Assembly (NCBI RefSeq): GCF_002019855.1
Contig: NZ_CM007717.1
Location: 5,443,798 to 5,507,797 of the forward strand
Length of the DNA: 64,000 nucleotides
Direction of reading: 5' to 3'
DNA from: Streptomyces antibioticus
GTDB lineage: Bacteria; Actinomycetota; Actinomycetes; Streptomycetales; Streptomycetaceae
Shown here: positions 25,032 to 31,744 of the stretch, in pieces
Layout of the letters: each line of letters opens with the position of its first letter
How positions within the stretch are numbered: the first letter of the stretch is position 1
The notes under the pieces: generated by a model
The model's input: only the letters and a program-made list of their open reading frames with translations
The model's database searches: none
Told to the model about the DNA's origin: nothing
Made by a program: the position numbers and the translations under genes

Positions 25032-26366
25032 ATGGCGGTGGTGACGGTGGACGACGGTGGGGGCGGATTCGGGGGCCCGGGGGTGGCTGCCGGCCCGGTG
25101 GTAGCTGCCGGCTTGTCGGAGGTCGGGCACTCGGCCACGGGGGAGACGCCCATCCCACTCCAGGTGAACGCGTTGCAGGCGATGTGCCGGCAGGTCTTCG
25201 GCTTCCGCCTCGCCATGATCGCCGTAGCCGCCCCCGCCGCGCTCCTCAACGCCTCCCCGGGCCTGGGCGTCCGCCTCGTCGGAGGGGCCGTCGTCGTCAC
25301 CTTCATGGGCTCCTACGTCCTCTTCCGCGACTGGGAACGCTTCGGCCCCCTCCTCCTGCGCCACCCCGCCCTGCTCGCGGCGGACACCGTCCTCGGCACC
25401 CTGCTGCTGATCTCCGCCGGCCCCGACACCACCCTCGCCTACGTCAGCGTCTGCACCCCGCTGCTGGCCGGCATCGTCTACGGCTGGCGCGGCGCCGCCT
25501 GCTTCGCCTCCCTGCAGTCGCTGATCCTGCTGCTGGTCCACACGACCCTGGAACAGGGCCCGGCCGTGGGCCTCGCCGAGAAACTGCTGCTGCCCGGCCT
25601 GTGCGTGATCACCGGCGCGGTGGGCTCGACCCTGCGCGGTCTGATGCTCCGCTTCGGCGAGGCCACGCACGCACTGACCGCCGTACGGGCCAGGCTCGCC
25701 GTCACCGAGGCGCTCGGCGCCGAACGCGCCCGTCTGGCACGGGAGATGCACGACTCCGTCGCCAAGACCCTGCACGGCGTGGCGCTCGCGGCGGACGCCC
25801 TGGCCCGCTCGACCGACCTCGACCCGGCGACGGTACGGCAGCACGCGGAACTCGTCGCCCGCTCGGCGCGCAGGGCGGCGGCGGAGTCCCGCGAACTGTT
25901 GACGGACCTGAGGCGGGAGCCGGGCGAGGGCGGGCAAGGGGACGACGGTGTGGACGTCCTCCCCGAACTGATGGCCCGCACCCACGACTTCGCGGACCGC
26001 ACCGGCCTGCCGGTGACCTACCGCGCGATGGGGGACCGTGCGACGCTCCCCCTCCCGCCCACCATCGCCCGCCAGCTCCTCACCATCACCGCCGAGGCGA
26101 TGGAGAACGCCCACCGGCACGCGGCCCCCACCCGGGTCGAGGTCAGCGCCGGTGTGCGGGGCGAGCTGCTCACCCTCAGCGTCCACGACGACGGCCGGGG
26201 CCTGCCGCCCGGCACCACCCTCGAACACCTGCGCCGCACCGGCCACTTCGGGCTGGTCGGCATGGTGGAACGCGCGGCGTGCGTCGGCGCGCGGATCCGC
26301 ATCGGCGCGGGATCCGACGCGCGGGGCACGGAGGTACGACTCGAACTCCCCCTGACAGCCCTGTGA
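25032..26366 (+). CDS. Membrane sensor histidine kinase inside the pilus locus (NarL-type partner)
   Basis: The 444-residue protein has about 45 cytoplasmic N-terminal residues and then four to six membrane helices (about 55-215, for example LLAADTVLGTLLLISAG and LLLPGLCVITGAVGSTL). A HisKA_3 dimerisation helix follows, with the phospho-acceptor His in REMHDSVAKTLHGVALA (about 240). The HATPase domain has N-box ITAEAMENAHRHA and G-box HDDGRGLPPG...GHFGLVGM. There is no large extracellular sensor, so the signal may be in the membrane. Nine bases after tadC and followed by a response regulator gene, it probably controls pilus expression. Confidence 0.92.
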   Translation: MAVVTVDDGGGGFGGPGVAAGPVVAAGLSEVGHSATGETPIPLQVNALQAMCRQVFGFRLAMIAVAAPAALLNASPGLGVRLVGGAVVVTFMGSYVLFRDWERFGPLLLRHPALLAADTVLGTLLLISAGPDTTLAYVSVCTPLLAGIVYGWRGAACFASLQSLILLLVHTTLEQGPAVGLAEKLLLPGLCVITGAVGSTLRGLMLRFGEATHALTAVRARLAVTEALGAERARLAREMHDSVAKTLHGVALAADALARSTDLDPATVRQHAELVARSARRAAAESRELLTDLRREPGEGGQGDDGVDVLPELMARTHDFADRTGLPVTYRAMGDRATLPLPPTIARQLLTITAEAMENAHRHAAPTRVEVSAGVRGELLTLSVHDDGRGLPPGTTLEHLRRTGHFGLVGMVERAACVGARIRIGAGSDARGTEVRLELPLTAL

Positions 26367-26407
26367 ACCGCTCAGCCGACGAGAGGAAGAGAGGAGCCCA
26401 CCGCACG

Positions 26408-27181
26408 ATGCCGGCCAAGAAGGCACTCCCCCCGAAGCCCGTGTTCCCGTCCGTGCGGGTGGTCGTGGCGGACGACAACCCGGTGGTGCGGGCGGGTCTG
26501 ACCGCTCTCCTCTCCGGACGCGAGGACATCACGGTCGTGGCGGAGGTGGGGGACGGGCACGCGGCGTACGAGGCCGCGGTCCACCACCGTCCCGACGTCA
26601 TCCTCCTCGACGTCCGCATGCCGGGCGTCGACGGCCTCGCGGCCCTGCCGCACCTCGCCGGGCTGGCCCCGGTCGTGATGCTCACCTACAGCCACGAACC
26701 GGAGATCGTCCAGGAGGCACTGCGCCGCGGCGCCGGAGGCTACCTGGTCCACGGCGAGTTCACGGTGGACGAACTCCTGTCCGCCGTACGGGACGCGGTG
26801 CGCGGCCGAGCCCACTTCAGCCCGACGGCGGCGACGGCGGCACTGGCCCAGATCCGCGATGCAAACGCGACTGCACACGGCGCAAGGGCCTCAAATCCCC
26901 CACCCTCTCTCGATTTGACGAAACAGCTTTCGCAACTGCAACCATCTATGGCACATTCGAGAACGGGCGCTTCCGCAAGGGAGGGGTTCCGGCTCAGCGC
27001 GAGGGAGGCGGAGATCATGGACCACATCGCGTCCGGCATGAACAACCAGCAGATCGCCGCCGCCTGCTTCATCAGCGAGAAGACGGTCAAGAACCACATC
27101 AACCGAATCTTCGCCAAGCTCCACAGCAGCAGCCGCGCCGAGGCGGCCGCGAAGTGGCTGGGCACGGCGGTGACCTCATGA
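26408..27181 (+). CDS. NarL/LuxR-family response regulator inside the pilus locus
   Basis: The 257-residue protein has a receiver domain with acidic pair D22-D23 (VVADDNPVV), phospho-acceptor Asp68 (VILLDVRMPG) and Lys replaced by His near 115 (GGYLVHGEF), where family members have KD. A linker of about 60 residues, unusually long and Ser/Pro/Gln-rich, follows. The C-terminal LuxR helix-turn-helix (LSAREAEIMDHIASGMNNQQIAAACFISEKTVKNHI) ends the protein. The His in place of the conserved Lys may alter phosphorylation. Its gene sits between the kinase and the pilin gene, so the pilin promoter in the 111-base gap (27182-27292) is the obvious target. Confidence 0.92.
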   Translation: MPAKKALPPKPVFPSVRVVVADDNPVVRAGLTALLSGREDITVVAEVGDGHAAYEAAVHHRPDVILLDVRMPGVDGLAALPHLAGLAPVVMLTYSHEPEIVQEALRRGAGGYLVHGEFTVDELLSAVRDAVRGRAHFSPTAATAALAQIRDANATAHGARASNPPPSLDLTKQLSQLQPSMAHSRTGASAREGFRLSAREAEIMDHIASGMNNQQIAAACFISEKTVKNHINRIFAKLHSSSRAEAAAKWLGTAVTS

Positions 27182-27292
27182 GCCCCCGCAATGCCCCTGT
27201 CTGGGCCCGGATTTGGGCCCACGGACCCTCGCGCCGACCCCCCGGCACCCCGTACCGTCCTCGGGCCACTGCCTCAGACCGGGAGGAACCCC

Positions 27293-27544
27293 ATGAGCGA
27301 CCTGCTGCTGAAGACCGCCGTCGCGGCCAAGGTCCGGGTGAGCGGCTGGACCGAAACGACCACCACCGCGGCACGCCGCCGCGCCCGCGCCCGCGCCACG
27401 GGGGGCGACAAGGGGCAGACGGCGGTGGAGTATCTGGGGATCATCGCGGTGGTGGTGGCGATCGTGGTGTTGATCGCGAACACGAACCTCGGGGCGACGA
27501 TCGTCAACAAGCTCACGGCCCAGATCGCCAAGGTGGCTCCCTGA
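27293..27544 (+). CDS. flp: Flp-type major pilin (prepilin)
   Basis: The 83-residue prepilin has a long basic leader of about 41 residues (ARRRARARATGGDKG). The class IVb cleavage and assembly motif follows: G41-QTAVEYLGIIAVVVAIVVLIA, with Glu at +5, then a short tail (LGATIVNKLTAQIAKVAP). Cleavage after G41 would give a mature pilin of 42 residues, a normal Flp size. GGGAGG lies seven bases before ATG 27293. It is separated from the platform genes by the two-component system. Confidence 0.93.
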   Translation: MSDLLLKTAVAAKVRVSGWTETTTTAARRRARARATGGDKGQTAVEYLGIIAVVVAIVVLIANTNLGATIVNKLTAQIAKVAP

Positions 27545-28179
27545 CACGACCTCGTAGGAACCACGATTCAGGGCAGGCTTTCCCCATCTACATCACGGTG
27601 GTGGCGGGCCTGCTCTTTCTCGCGTTCGCGTACTTCGCGGTGGGCCAGGCGGCGGTGAACCGCAACGGCGCGCAGACGGCAGCCGACGCGGCGGCACTGG
27701 CGGCGGCACAGGAGACGAGGGACCAGCTCGCCGACCTGTGGTTCGAGGTCGTCCTCGACCCGACGGCATGGCGGGACATCCTCGATGGCGAGGTGGGGCT
27801 GGAGCCCTCGTGCTGGCGTGCCGACGAACTGGCCGCACTGAACGACGCGCGGGTGGACGCCTGCCAACCGGACGGACTGCGCACCACGGTCAGGGTGCAG
27901 ACGAACAAGACGGCAGGTACCTCGGTCATTCCCGCCACCAGCACGACGCAGGCGCACGCCTCCGCCACGGCGGTGATCGAGCCGCTGTGCACGTTCGAGC
28001 CGCCGGCCGAGGACGGCGAGGACCCCGAGGGCGGGGGAGAGGGTGACGGCGAAGCCGAGGAGCCAGTGGTCCTCCCACGGCTCACCTGCGACGGCGTCGA
28101 CTGGGAACTGGACCCGGACGACCTCACCGATCTGCCCGGACCCGAGGACCTCTTCGACGTCCACCTGGCCACCGGCTGA
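27541..28179 (+). CDS. TadG-like pilus-associated protein, start apparently CTG
   Basis: The 212-residue reading begins TRPRRNHDSGQAFPIYITVVAGLLFLAFAYFAVGQAAVNRNGAQTAADAAALAAA, the typical N-terminus of TadG-like proteins (one membrane helix, then the NGAQTAADAAALA motif). A soluble domain with cysteines follows, ending in an acidic region. No ATG, GTG or TTG precedes this conserved segment in frame within the flp gene. The best candidate is CTG 27541, which overlaps the flp stop as CTGA and has AAGGTGG four bases upstream. GTG 27598 lies inside the membrane helix. The start is therefore unsettled, but the coding region is clear. Confidence 0.7.
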   Translation: MTRPRRNHDSGQAFPIYITVVAGLLFLAFAYFAVGQAAVNRNGAQTAADAAALAAAQETRDQLADLWFEVVLDPTAWRDILDGEVGLEPSCWRADELAALNDARVDACQPDGLRTTVRVQTNKTAGTSVIPATSTTQAHASATAVIEPLCTFEPPAEDGEDPEGGGEGDGEAEEPVVLPRLTCDGVDWELDPDDLTDLPGPEDLFDVHLATG

Positions 28180-28220
28180 CGAGCGAACGACGAGTGACGA
28201 GTGGATAAGGAAGCAGAGTG

Positions 28221-28802
28221 ATGAGCATGCGGTTCACCGCGAAGGCCCGCAGGGGGATGGTCGCGCTGGCGGTCGTGGCAGGACTGGGTCTCGGCTCTGC
28301 CGCCTGTGGTGGCGGGGGCGGCGACGACAAGAAGCCGCAGAGCACGTCCTCCACCGCCACGGCCGAGGGGTCGCAACCCGATGCCCAGGAGGGCAAGTCC
28401 GAGGAGCCGTTGGCCGAGTTGAAGGGCCCCGGCGGACTTCTGCTCACCGTCACGTCCGCCGTCGGCGATTCCGGTGGCTTCGTGACCGTGAACGGTGAGC
28501 TGAAGAACGACGGTTCCGAAGTGGCCGTCATTCCGGTCGAACTGAGCGGGAACGAGACCGAGATCATGAACAACGGCCGGTCCCTCGGCGGAGCCACCCT
28601 CGTCGATTCCAAGAGCAAGAAGCGGTACTACGTCCTGCGCGACACGGAGGGCCGCCCGTTGACGACGACCGGCTTCTCCACGCTCAAGGCCGGTGAATCG
28701 ATCGACGTGTTCCTGCAGTTCCCGGCCCCGCCCGCGAGTTCCACGGATGTCACCTTCTCGCTGCCGCTGTTCCCCAGCGCGGTCATCAAGATCTCCGGGT
28801 GA
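28221..28802 (+). CDS. Lipoprotein of the pilus locus
   Basis: The 193-residue precursor has a lipoprotein signal: basic MRFTAKARRG, hydrophobic VALAVVAGLGLG, and lipobox SAAC followed by a glycine run. A Ser/Thr/Glu-rich linker leads to an immunoglobulin-like beta domain (LLLTVTSAVGDSGGFVTVNGELKNDGSEVAVIPVELSG). It should be anchored on the outer face of the membrane. It lies 41 bases after the TadG-like gene and 7 before the OmpA-domain gene. The GAATAAGGAAG region fits ATG 28221 (GTG 28218 and ATG 28227 also possible). Its role at the pilus is unknown. Confidence 0.85.
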   Translation: MSMRFTAKARRGMVALAVVAGLGLGSAACGGGGGDDKKPQSTSSTATAEGSQPDAQEGKSEEPLAELKGPGGLLLTVTSAVGDSGGFVTVNGELKNDGSEVAVIPVELSGNETEIMNNGRSLGGATLVDSKSKKRYYVLRDTEGRPLTTTGFSTLKAGESIDVFLQFPAPPASSTDVTFSLPLFPSAVIKISG

Positions 28803-28809
28803 GGACGCC

Positions 28810-29424
28810 ATGACCCCACGTCTCACTCTGGCGATGGCGACGGCCACGGTCGTGATCATCGGCCTGGCGCCCGCGGCCCGGGCGGACACGACCCCCAGCG
28901 TTCCCCCGGGCACCGAACCCACGGCCACCGCGCCGGTGGAGGTCGACCCCAACGACCCCGACCTGAAACTCCCCGAGGGCGGCACCCTGGCCGAGCCGAA
29001 GGTGCTCGACATCAAGCAGGTCGTGGAGGACCAGGCCGGCGAGGAACGCCGTGAGGACACCAACGCGGACGTGACGTTCGCCCTCCAGGCGGAGGTCCTG
29101 TTCGGCAAGGACAGCGCGAAGCTGGGCGCGGCCGCGAAGGCCCGGATCGCGGTGATCGCCGACGAGATCAAGAAACAGAACACCACCCTGGTCCGCGTCT
29201 TCGGCTTCACCGACAACCTCGGCTCCTCCGCCCACGGCGACGTCCTCTCCAAACAACGCGCCGACGCCGTACAGACCGAACTCTCCGCCGACCTCAACAA
29301 CCCGAACATCACCTTCGAGGTCCGCGGCTACGGCGAGCAGTACCCCATCGCCGACAACTCCACGGAGGAGGGCCGCAAGAAGAACCGCCGGGTCGAGGTC
29401 ACGTTCCCAAGGACAGCAAGCTGA
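28810..29424 (+). CDS. Secreted OmpA-family (peptidoglycan-binding) protein of the pilus locus
   Basis: The 204-residue precursor has a signal peptide (LTLAMATATVVIIGLAPAARA) and an acidic, Pro-rich stretch. The OmpA C-terminal domain (about 88-203) includes ALQAEVLFGKDSAKLGAAAKARI, VFGFTDNLGSSAHGDVLSKQRADAV, GYGEQYPIADN and EEGRKKNRRVEVTF. The Asp and Arg that hold diaminopimelate in OmpA-like domains are present (GFTDN, NRRVE). It should bind peptidoglycan and could tether the pilus base to the cell wall, in place of the outer-membrane parts of Gram-negative Tad systems. That role is inferred from position. Confidence 0.88.
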   Translation: MTPRLTLAMATATVVIIGLAPAARADTTPSVPPGTEPTATAPVEVDPNDPDLKLPEGGTLAEPKVLDIKQVVEDQAGEERREDTNADVTFALQAEVLFGKDSAKLGAAAKARIAVIADEIKKQNTTLVRVFGFTDNLGSSAHGDVLSKQRADAVQTELSADLNNPNITFEVRGYGEQYPIADNSTEEGRKKNRRVEVTFPRTAS

Positions 29425-29431
29425 CCAGACC

Positions 29432-30061
29432 TCAGCCGTTCTCGAAGCGAGGGAGTTCATCGGGAAAGTCGACCGATTCCTTGCACCCGGCCAACTCGTA
29501 TGCATGCCGAGTGAGTTGATAGGCAAAATCGCTCAGGGCTTGATGCAGATCGCGTCCCGTGGTCCGACTCTCCCCGATGACCCGCACCTCGGCGACCAGG
29601 GCGTACGCCTGTGTCGCCTCGTCCGCCTCCTTTCCCTTGGGAACGCAGGGGACGTAGACGCTGGCGTATTCTTTCCTGGCGAGGGCGTCGATTCCGTGGG
29701 AGGACGCTTGCTCCGGGGTCTCCTTTGATTTCCCGGCATAGGATTTGTAGTACTTCGCCCAGGTTTTTTGGGAAGAGTCCTCGATCTGCACATCTCCCGA
29801 GAGGATGGAATCATCGCCTGCGTAGATATGGCACCCGAACAGGAAACTGTCCCCTGTTCCATGGGCTTTGGCCCCTTCTTGCGCCGAGCGCGAGTCCGGT
29901 AGTACGCGGATCACCGTATCCCTCTGGACACTTCCGTCGCAGACGGCAGCGGGAAGTCGGTCGAGCCCTTCGGTGAAGATTTTCTGATACGAGACCCAGC
30001 CTCCAGCCGTCAGGACCAGGACAGCAGCGCCGAGCGCCCATGTTCTTCCGTTCTTACGCAT
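29432..30061 (-). CDS. Hypothetical membrane-anchored protein
   Basis: The 209-residue protein has a basic N-terminus and one membrane anchor (TWALGAAVLVLTAGGWVSY, about 8-26) and an extracytoplasmic domain with four cysteines (AAVCDGS, LFGCHIY, VYVPCVP, ELAGCKE), probably disulfide-bonded. No family is recognised. Its codon use is less GC-rich at third positions than the pilus genes it converges on, which suggests more recent acquisition. A start at ATG 30061 is supported by a weak GGAT-type site. Confidence 0.75.
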   Translation of the reverse strand: MRKNGRTWALGAAVLVLTAGGWVSYQKIFTEGLDRLPAAVCDGSVQRDTVIRVLPDSRSAQEGAKAHGTGDSFLFGCHIYAGDDSILSGDVQIEDSSQKTWAKYYKSYAGKSKETPEQASSHGIDALARKEYASVYVPCVPKGKEADEATQAYALVAEVRVIGESRTTGRDLHQALSDFAYQLTRHAYELAGCKESVDFPDELPRFENG

Positions 30062-30079
30062 GGGGAAATCCTCGTCCTT

Positions 30080-30436
30080 CTACACCCGGACCTCCACCCG
30101 CTCTCCCACCCGCACCCCCCACCCCGCCATCGCCCCCGCAGCCGCCTCCAGGACGTGTCGGGACCGCAGTCGGGGCAGGCCCAGGCGGCCTGGGGGCATG
30201 GTGCGGATGGCCAGCACAGTCAGGTTGTGGTCGAGGTACGCGACGTCGATCGGTATGCGCATGCGGAACGTGTGGATGCTGTTCGCGGGGGACAGGAGCA
30301 GTGCGCCCTCCACCGAGTCGCGTCCGAGCAGGCCCTTTGTGCGGGCCCGGTAGGACGTCGCGATCTCCAGGGGGATTCGTGAGCCCGTCTCCCCGCCCAC
30401 AACGAGTTCTCCCCGTCCGTCCTGCCAGCGCGCCAT
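30080..30436 (-). CDS. DUF192 protein
   Basis: The 118-residue protein matches DUF192: IPLEIATSYRARTKGLLGRDSVEGALLLSPANSIHTFRMRIPIDVAYLDHNLTVLAIRTMPPGRLGLPRLRSRHVLEA... contains the M-R-I-P-I-D-V core, H-T-F-R motif and the conserved final EAAAG. There is no signal peptide, though many DUF192 proteins have one. Its function is unknown; in Streptomyces it is often found near pilus (Tad) genes. It is transcribed in the same direction as the hypothetical gene, 18 bases upstream of it. Confidence 0.85.
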   Translation of the reverse strand: MARWQDGRGELVVGGETGSRIPLEIATSYRARTKGLLGRDSVEGALLLSPANSIHTFRMRIPIDVAYLDHNLTVLAIRTMPPGRLGLPRLRSRHVLEAAAGAMAGWGVRVGERVEVRV

Positions 30437-30509
30437 GCCCCGTCTCCCCTCGGTCGTCTCGCTACTCTCGGCACGTTAGCGAGCCGGGACACGAAGAGGT
30501 GGGCGTCGT

Positions 30510-31082
30510 ATGCGGAAGATCGTCCTGATGATGGGGGTGTCCTTGGACGGATACATCGAGGGCCCCGACCGTGACATCTCCTGGCATGTGGTCGACGAGG
30601 AACTGCACCAGTACTTCAACGACACGATCAGTCAGATGGGCGCCCTGCTCGGCGGACGCGTCACCCATGAACTCATGGCCGCCTACTGGCCCACCGCCGA
30701 CGCCGACCCGGACGCCTCCCCGGTCGAGGTCGAATTTGCGCGCATCTGGCGGGACATGCCGAAGTACGTGTACTCACGGACGCTGAAGAGCGCCGACTGG
30801 AACACGACCGTCGTCCGGGAGGTCGTCCCGGCAGAGGTCGAGGCCCTCAAGAACCAGCCCGGCACCGGTGACTTGTGCCTCGGCGGCGCCGACCTCGCCG
30901 CGTCATTCCTCGCTCACGGCCTCGTCGACGAGATCCACCTCAGCGTCCACCCCGTACTGATCGGCCAGGGCAAGCCCCTCTTCCCCGACACCGACACCCT
31001 GACCCCGCTCCGACTCCTCGAGACCCGCCGCTTCGGGAACGGCGTGGTGCTGCTGCGGTACGAAGTCCACGGCGGTCGTTGA
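30510..31082 (+). CDS. Dihydrofolate reductase-fold (RibD C-terminal domain) protein
   Basis: The 190-residue protein fits the RibD_C/DHFR-like family: KIVLMMGVSLDGYIEGPD at the N-terminus, ALLGGRVTHELMAAYWP, PKYVYSRTL, LCLGGADLAASFL and the C-terminal HPVLIGQGKPLFP...LLETRRFGNGVVLLRYE. Such proteins bind NADPH and act as reductases of unknown substrate; this is not the housekeeping DHFR or RibD. The ATG at 30510 follows a GAGGTG site (30497-30502). It stands alone, with a 180-base gap to the next gene. Confidence 0.9.
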   Translation: MRKIVLMMGVSLDGYIEGPDRDISWHVVDEELHQYFNDTISQMGALLGGRVTHELMAAYWPTADADPDASPVEVEFARIWRDMPKYVYSRTLKSADWNTTVVREVVPAEVEALKNQPGTGDLCLGGADLAASFLAHGLVDEIHLSVHPVLIGQGKPLFPDTDTLTPLRLLETRRFGNGVVLLRYEVHGGR

Positions 31083-31263
31083 CAGGGCGCCCGTTTCGGA
31101 CAACTTCCCCTGACACGCTCCCCGTCCGCCCGTCGCTCTTCGCCTTCCTCCTCGCCGCTCGAATAAGGTCCGGGCAAAGGGCCGGCGACGAGCCGACCGC
31201 GCGCATTGCTTGTCGCGCGGCACGGATCGCGGGCACCACGGGGAAGCGACAGGAGGCGTCGGC

Positions 31264-31734
31264 ATGGCCTGGGACGAATGGGAGCAGCTCAAGTCGGAGA
31301 CGTCCGAGGGCGGGACGACCGGCATGCGGCTCAACCAGCTCCCCGTGGACCAGGGTGGCGGCAGCGGTGACCTGGTGGTCAACCAGGACGACCTCGGCGC
31401 CGTTGGCCACGACGCCTACCTCCTGTACGAGGACCTCCAGGCAGGGGCGGACATCGCCGGTGCCGGGGCGAACAAGGAGGGTGTGGGCACGTCCAGCCAG
31501 GCCGCCACCGCACTCAAGGCGAACGGCTTCGCCACGGGTGGCGCGCTGGAGACGACGGTCGAGATCTGGACGTCTCAGCTCAAGACGGTCCTTCAGGCAT
31601 GTGCCCACATCTCCAACCACCTCGACTTCACCAAGAAGCTGCACGCCAATGACGACGCCAAGATCGGTGCCGTGATCCTCGACAGCGGTGGTGCCGTCCT
31701 GCCTCCGTCGCAGATCAGCAAGTACTTCCAGTAG
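31264..31734 (+). CDS. Small WXG/ESX-type secreted-protein-like gene (first gene of a T7SS-like module)
   Basis: The 156-residue protein has no signal peptide. It begins MAWDEWEQLKSE and contains amphipathic helices (DDLGAVGHDAYLLYEDLQAG and TTVEIWTSQLKTVLQACAHISNHLDFTKKLHAND) separated by an Ala/Gly-rich stretch, the layout of EspC/WXG100-type proteins that pair with a larger partner. AGGAGG precedes ATG 31264. It ends 10 bases before the 764-residue gene, so the two are one operon. Association with type VII secretion is inferred from fold pattern and partner; no EccC or other T7SS machinery gene is in the window. Confidence 0.72.
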   Translation: MAWDEWEQLKSETSEGGTTGMRLNQLPVDQGGGSGDLVVNQDDLGAVGHDAYLLYEDLQAGADIAGAGANKEGVGTSSQAATALKANGFATGGALETTVEIWTSQLKTVLQACAHISNHLDFTKKLHANDDAKIGAVILDSGGAVLPPSQISKYFQ

Positions 31735-31744
31735 GAGCAGCCCG

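Noticed and set aside
27178..27540. ATG-started extension of the TadG-like protein overlapping flp
   Set aside because: The extension would be out of frame with the well-supported flp gene and encodes a Gly/Arg/His-rich stretch typical of shadow frames.
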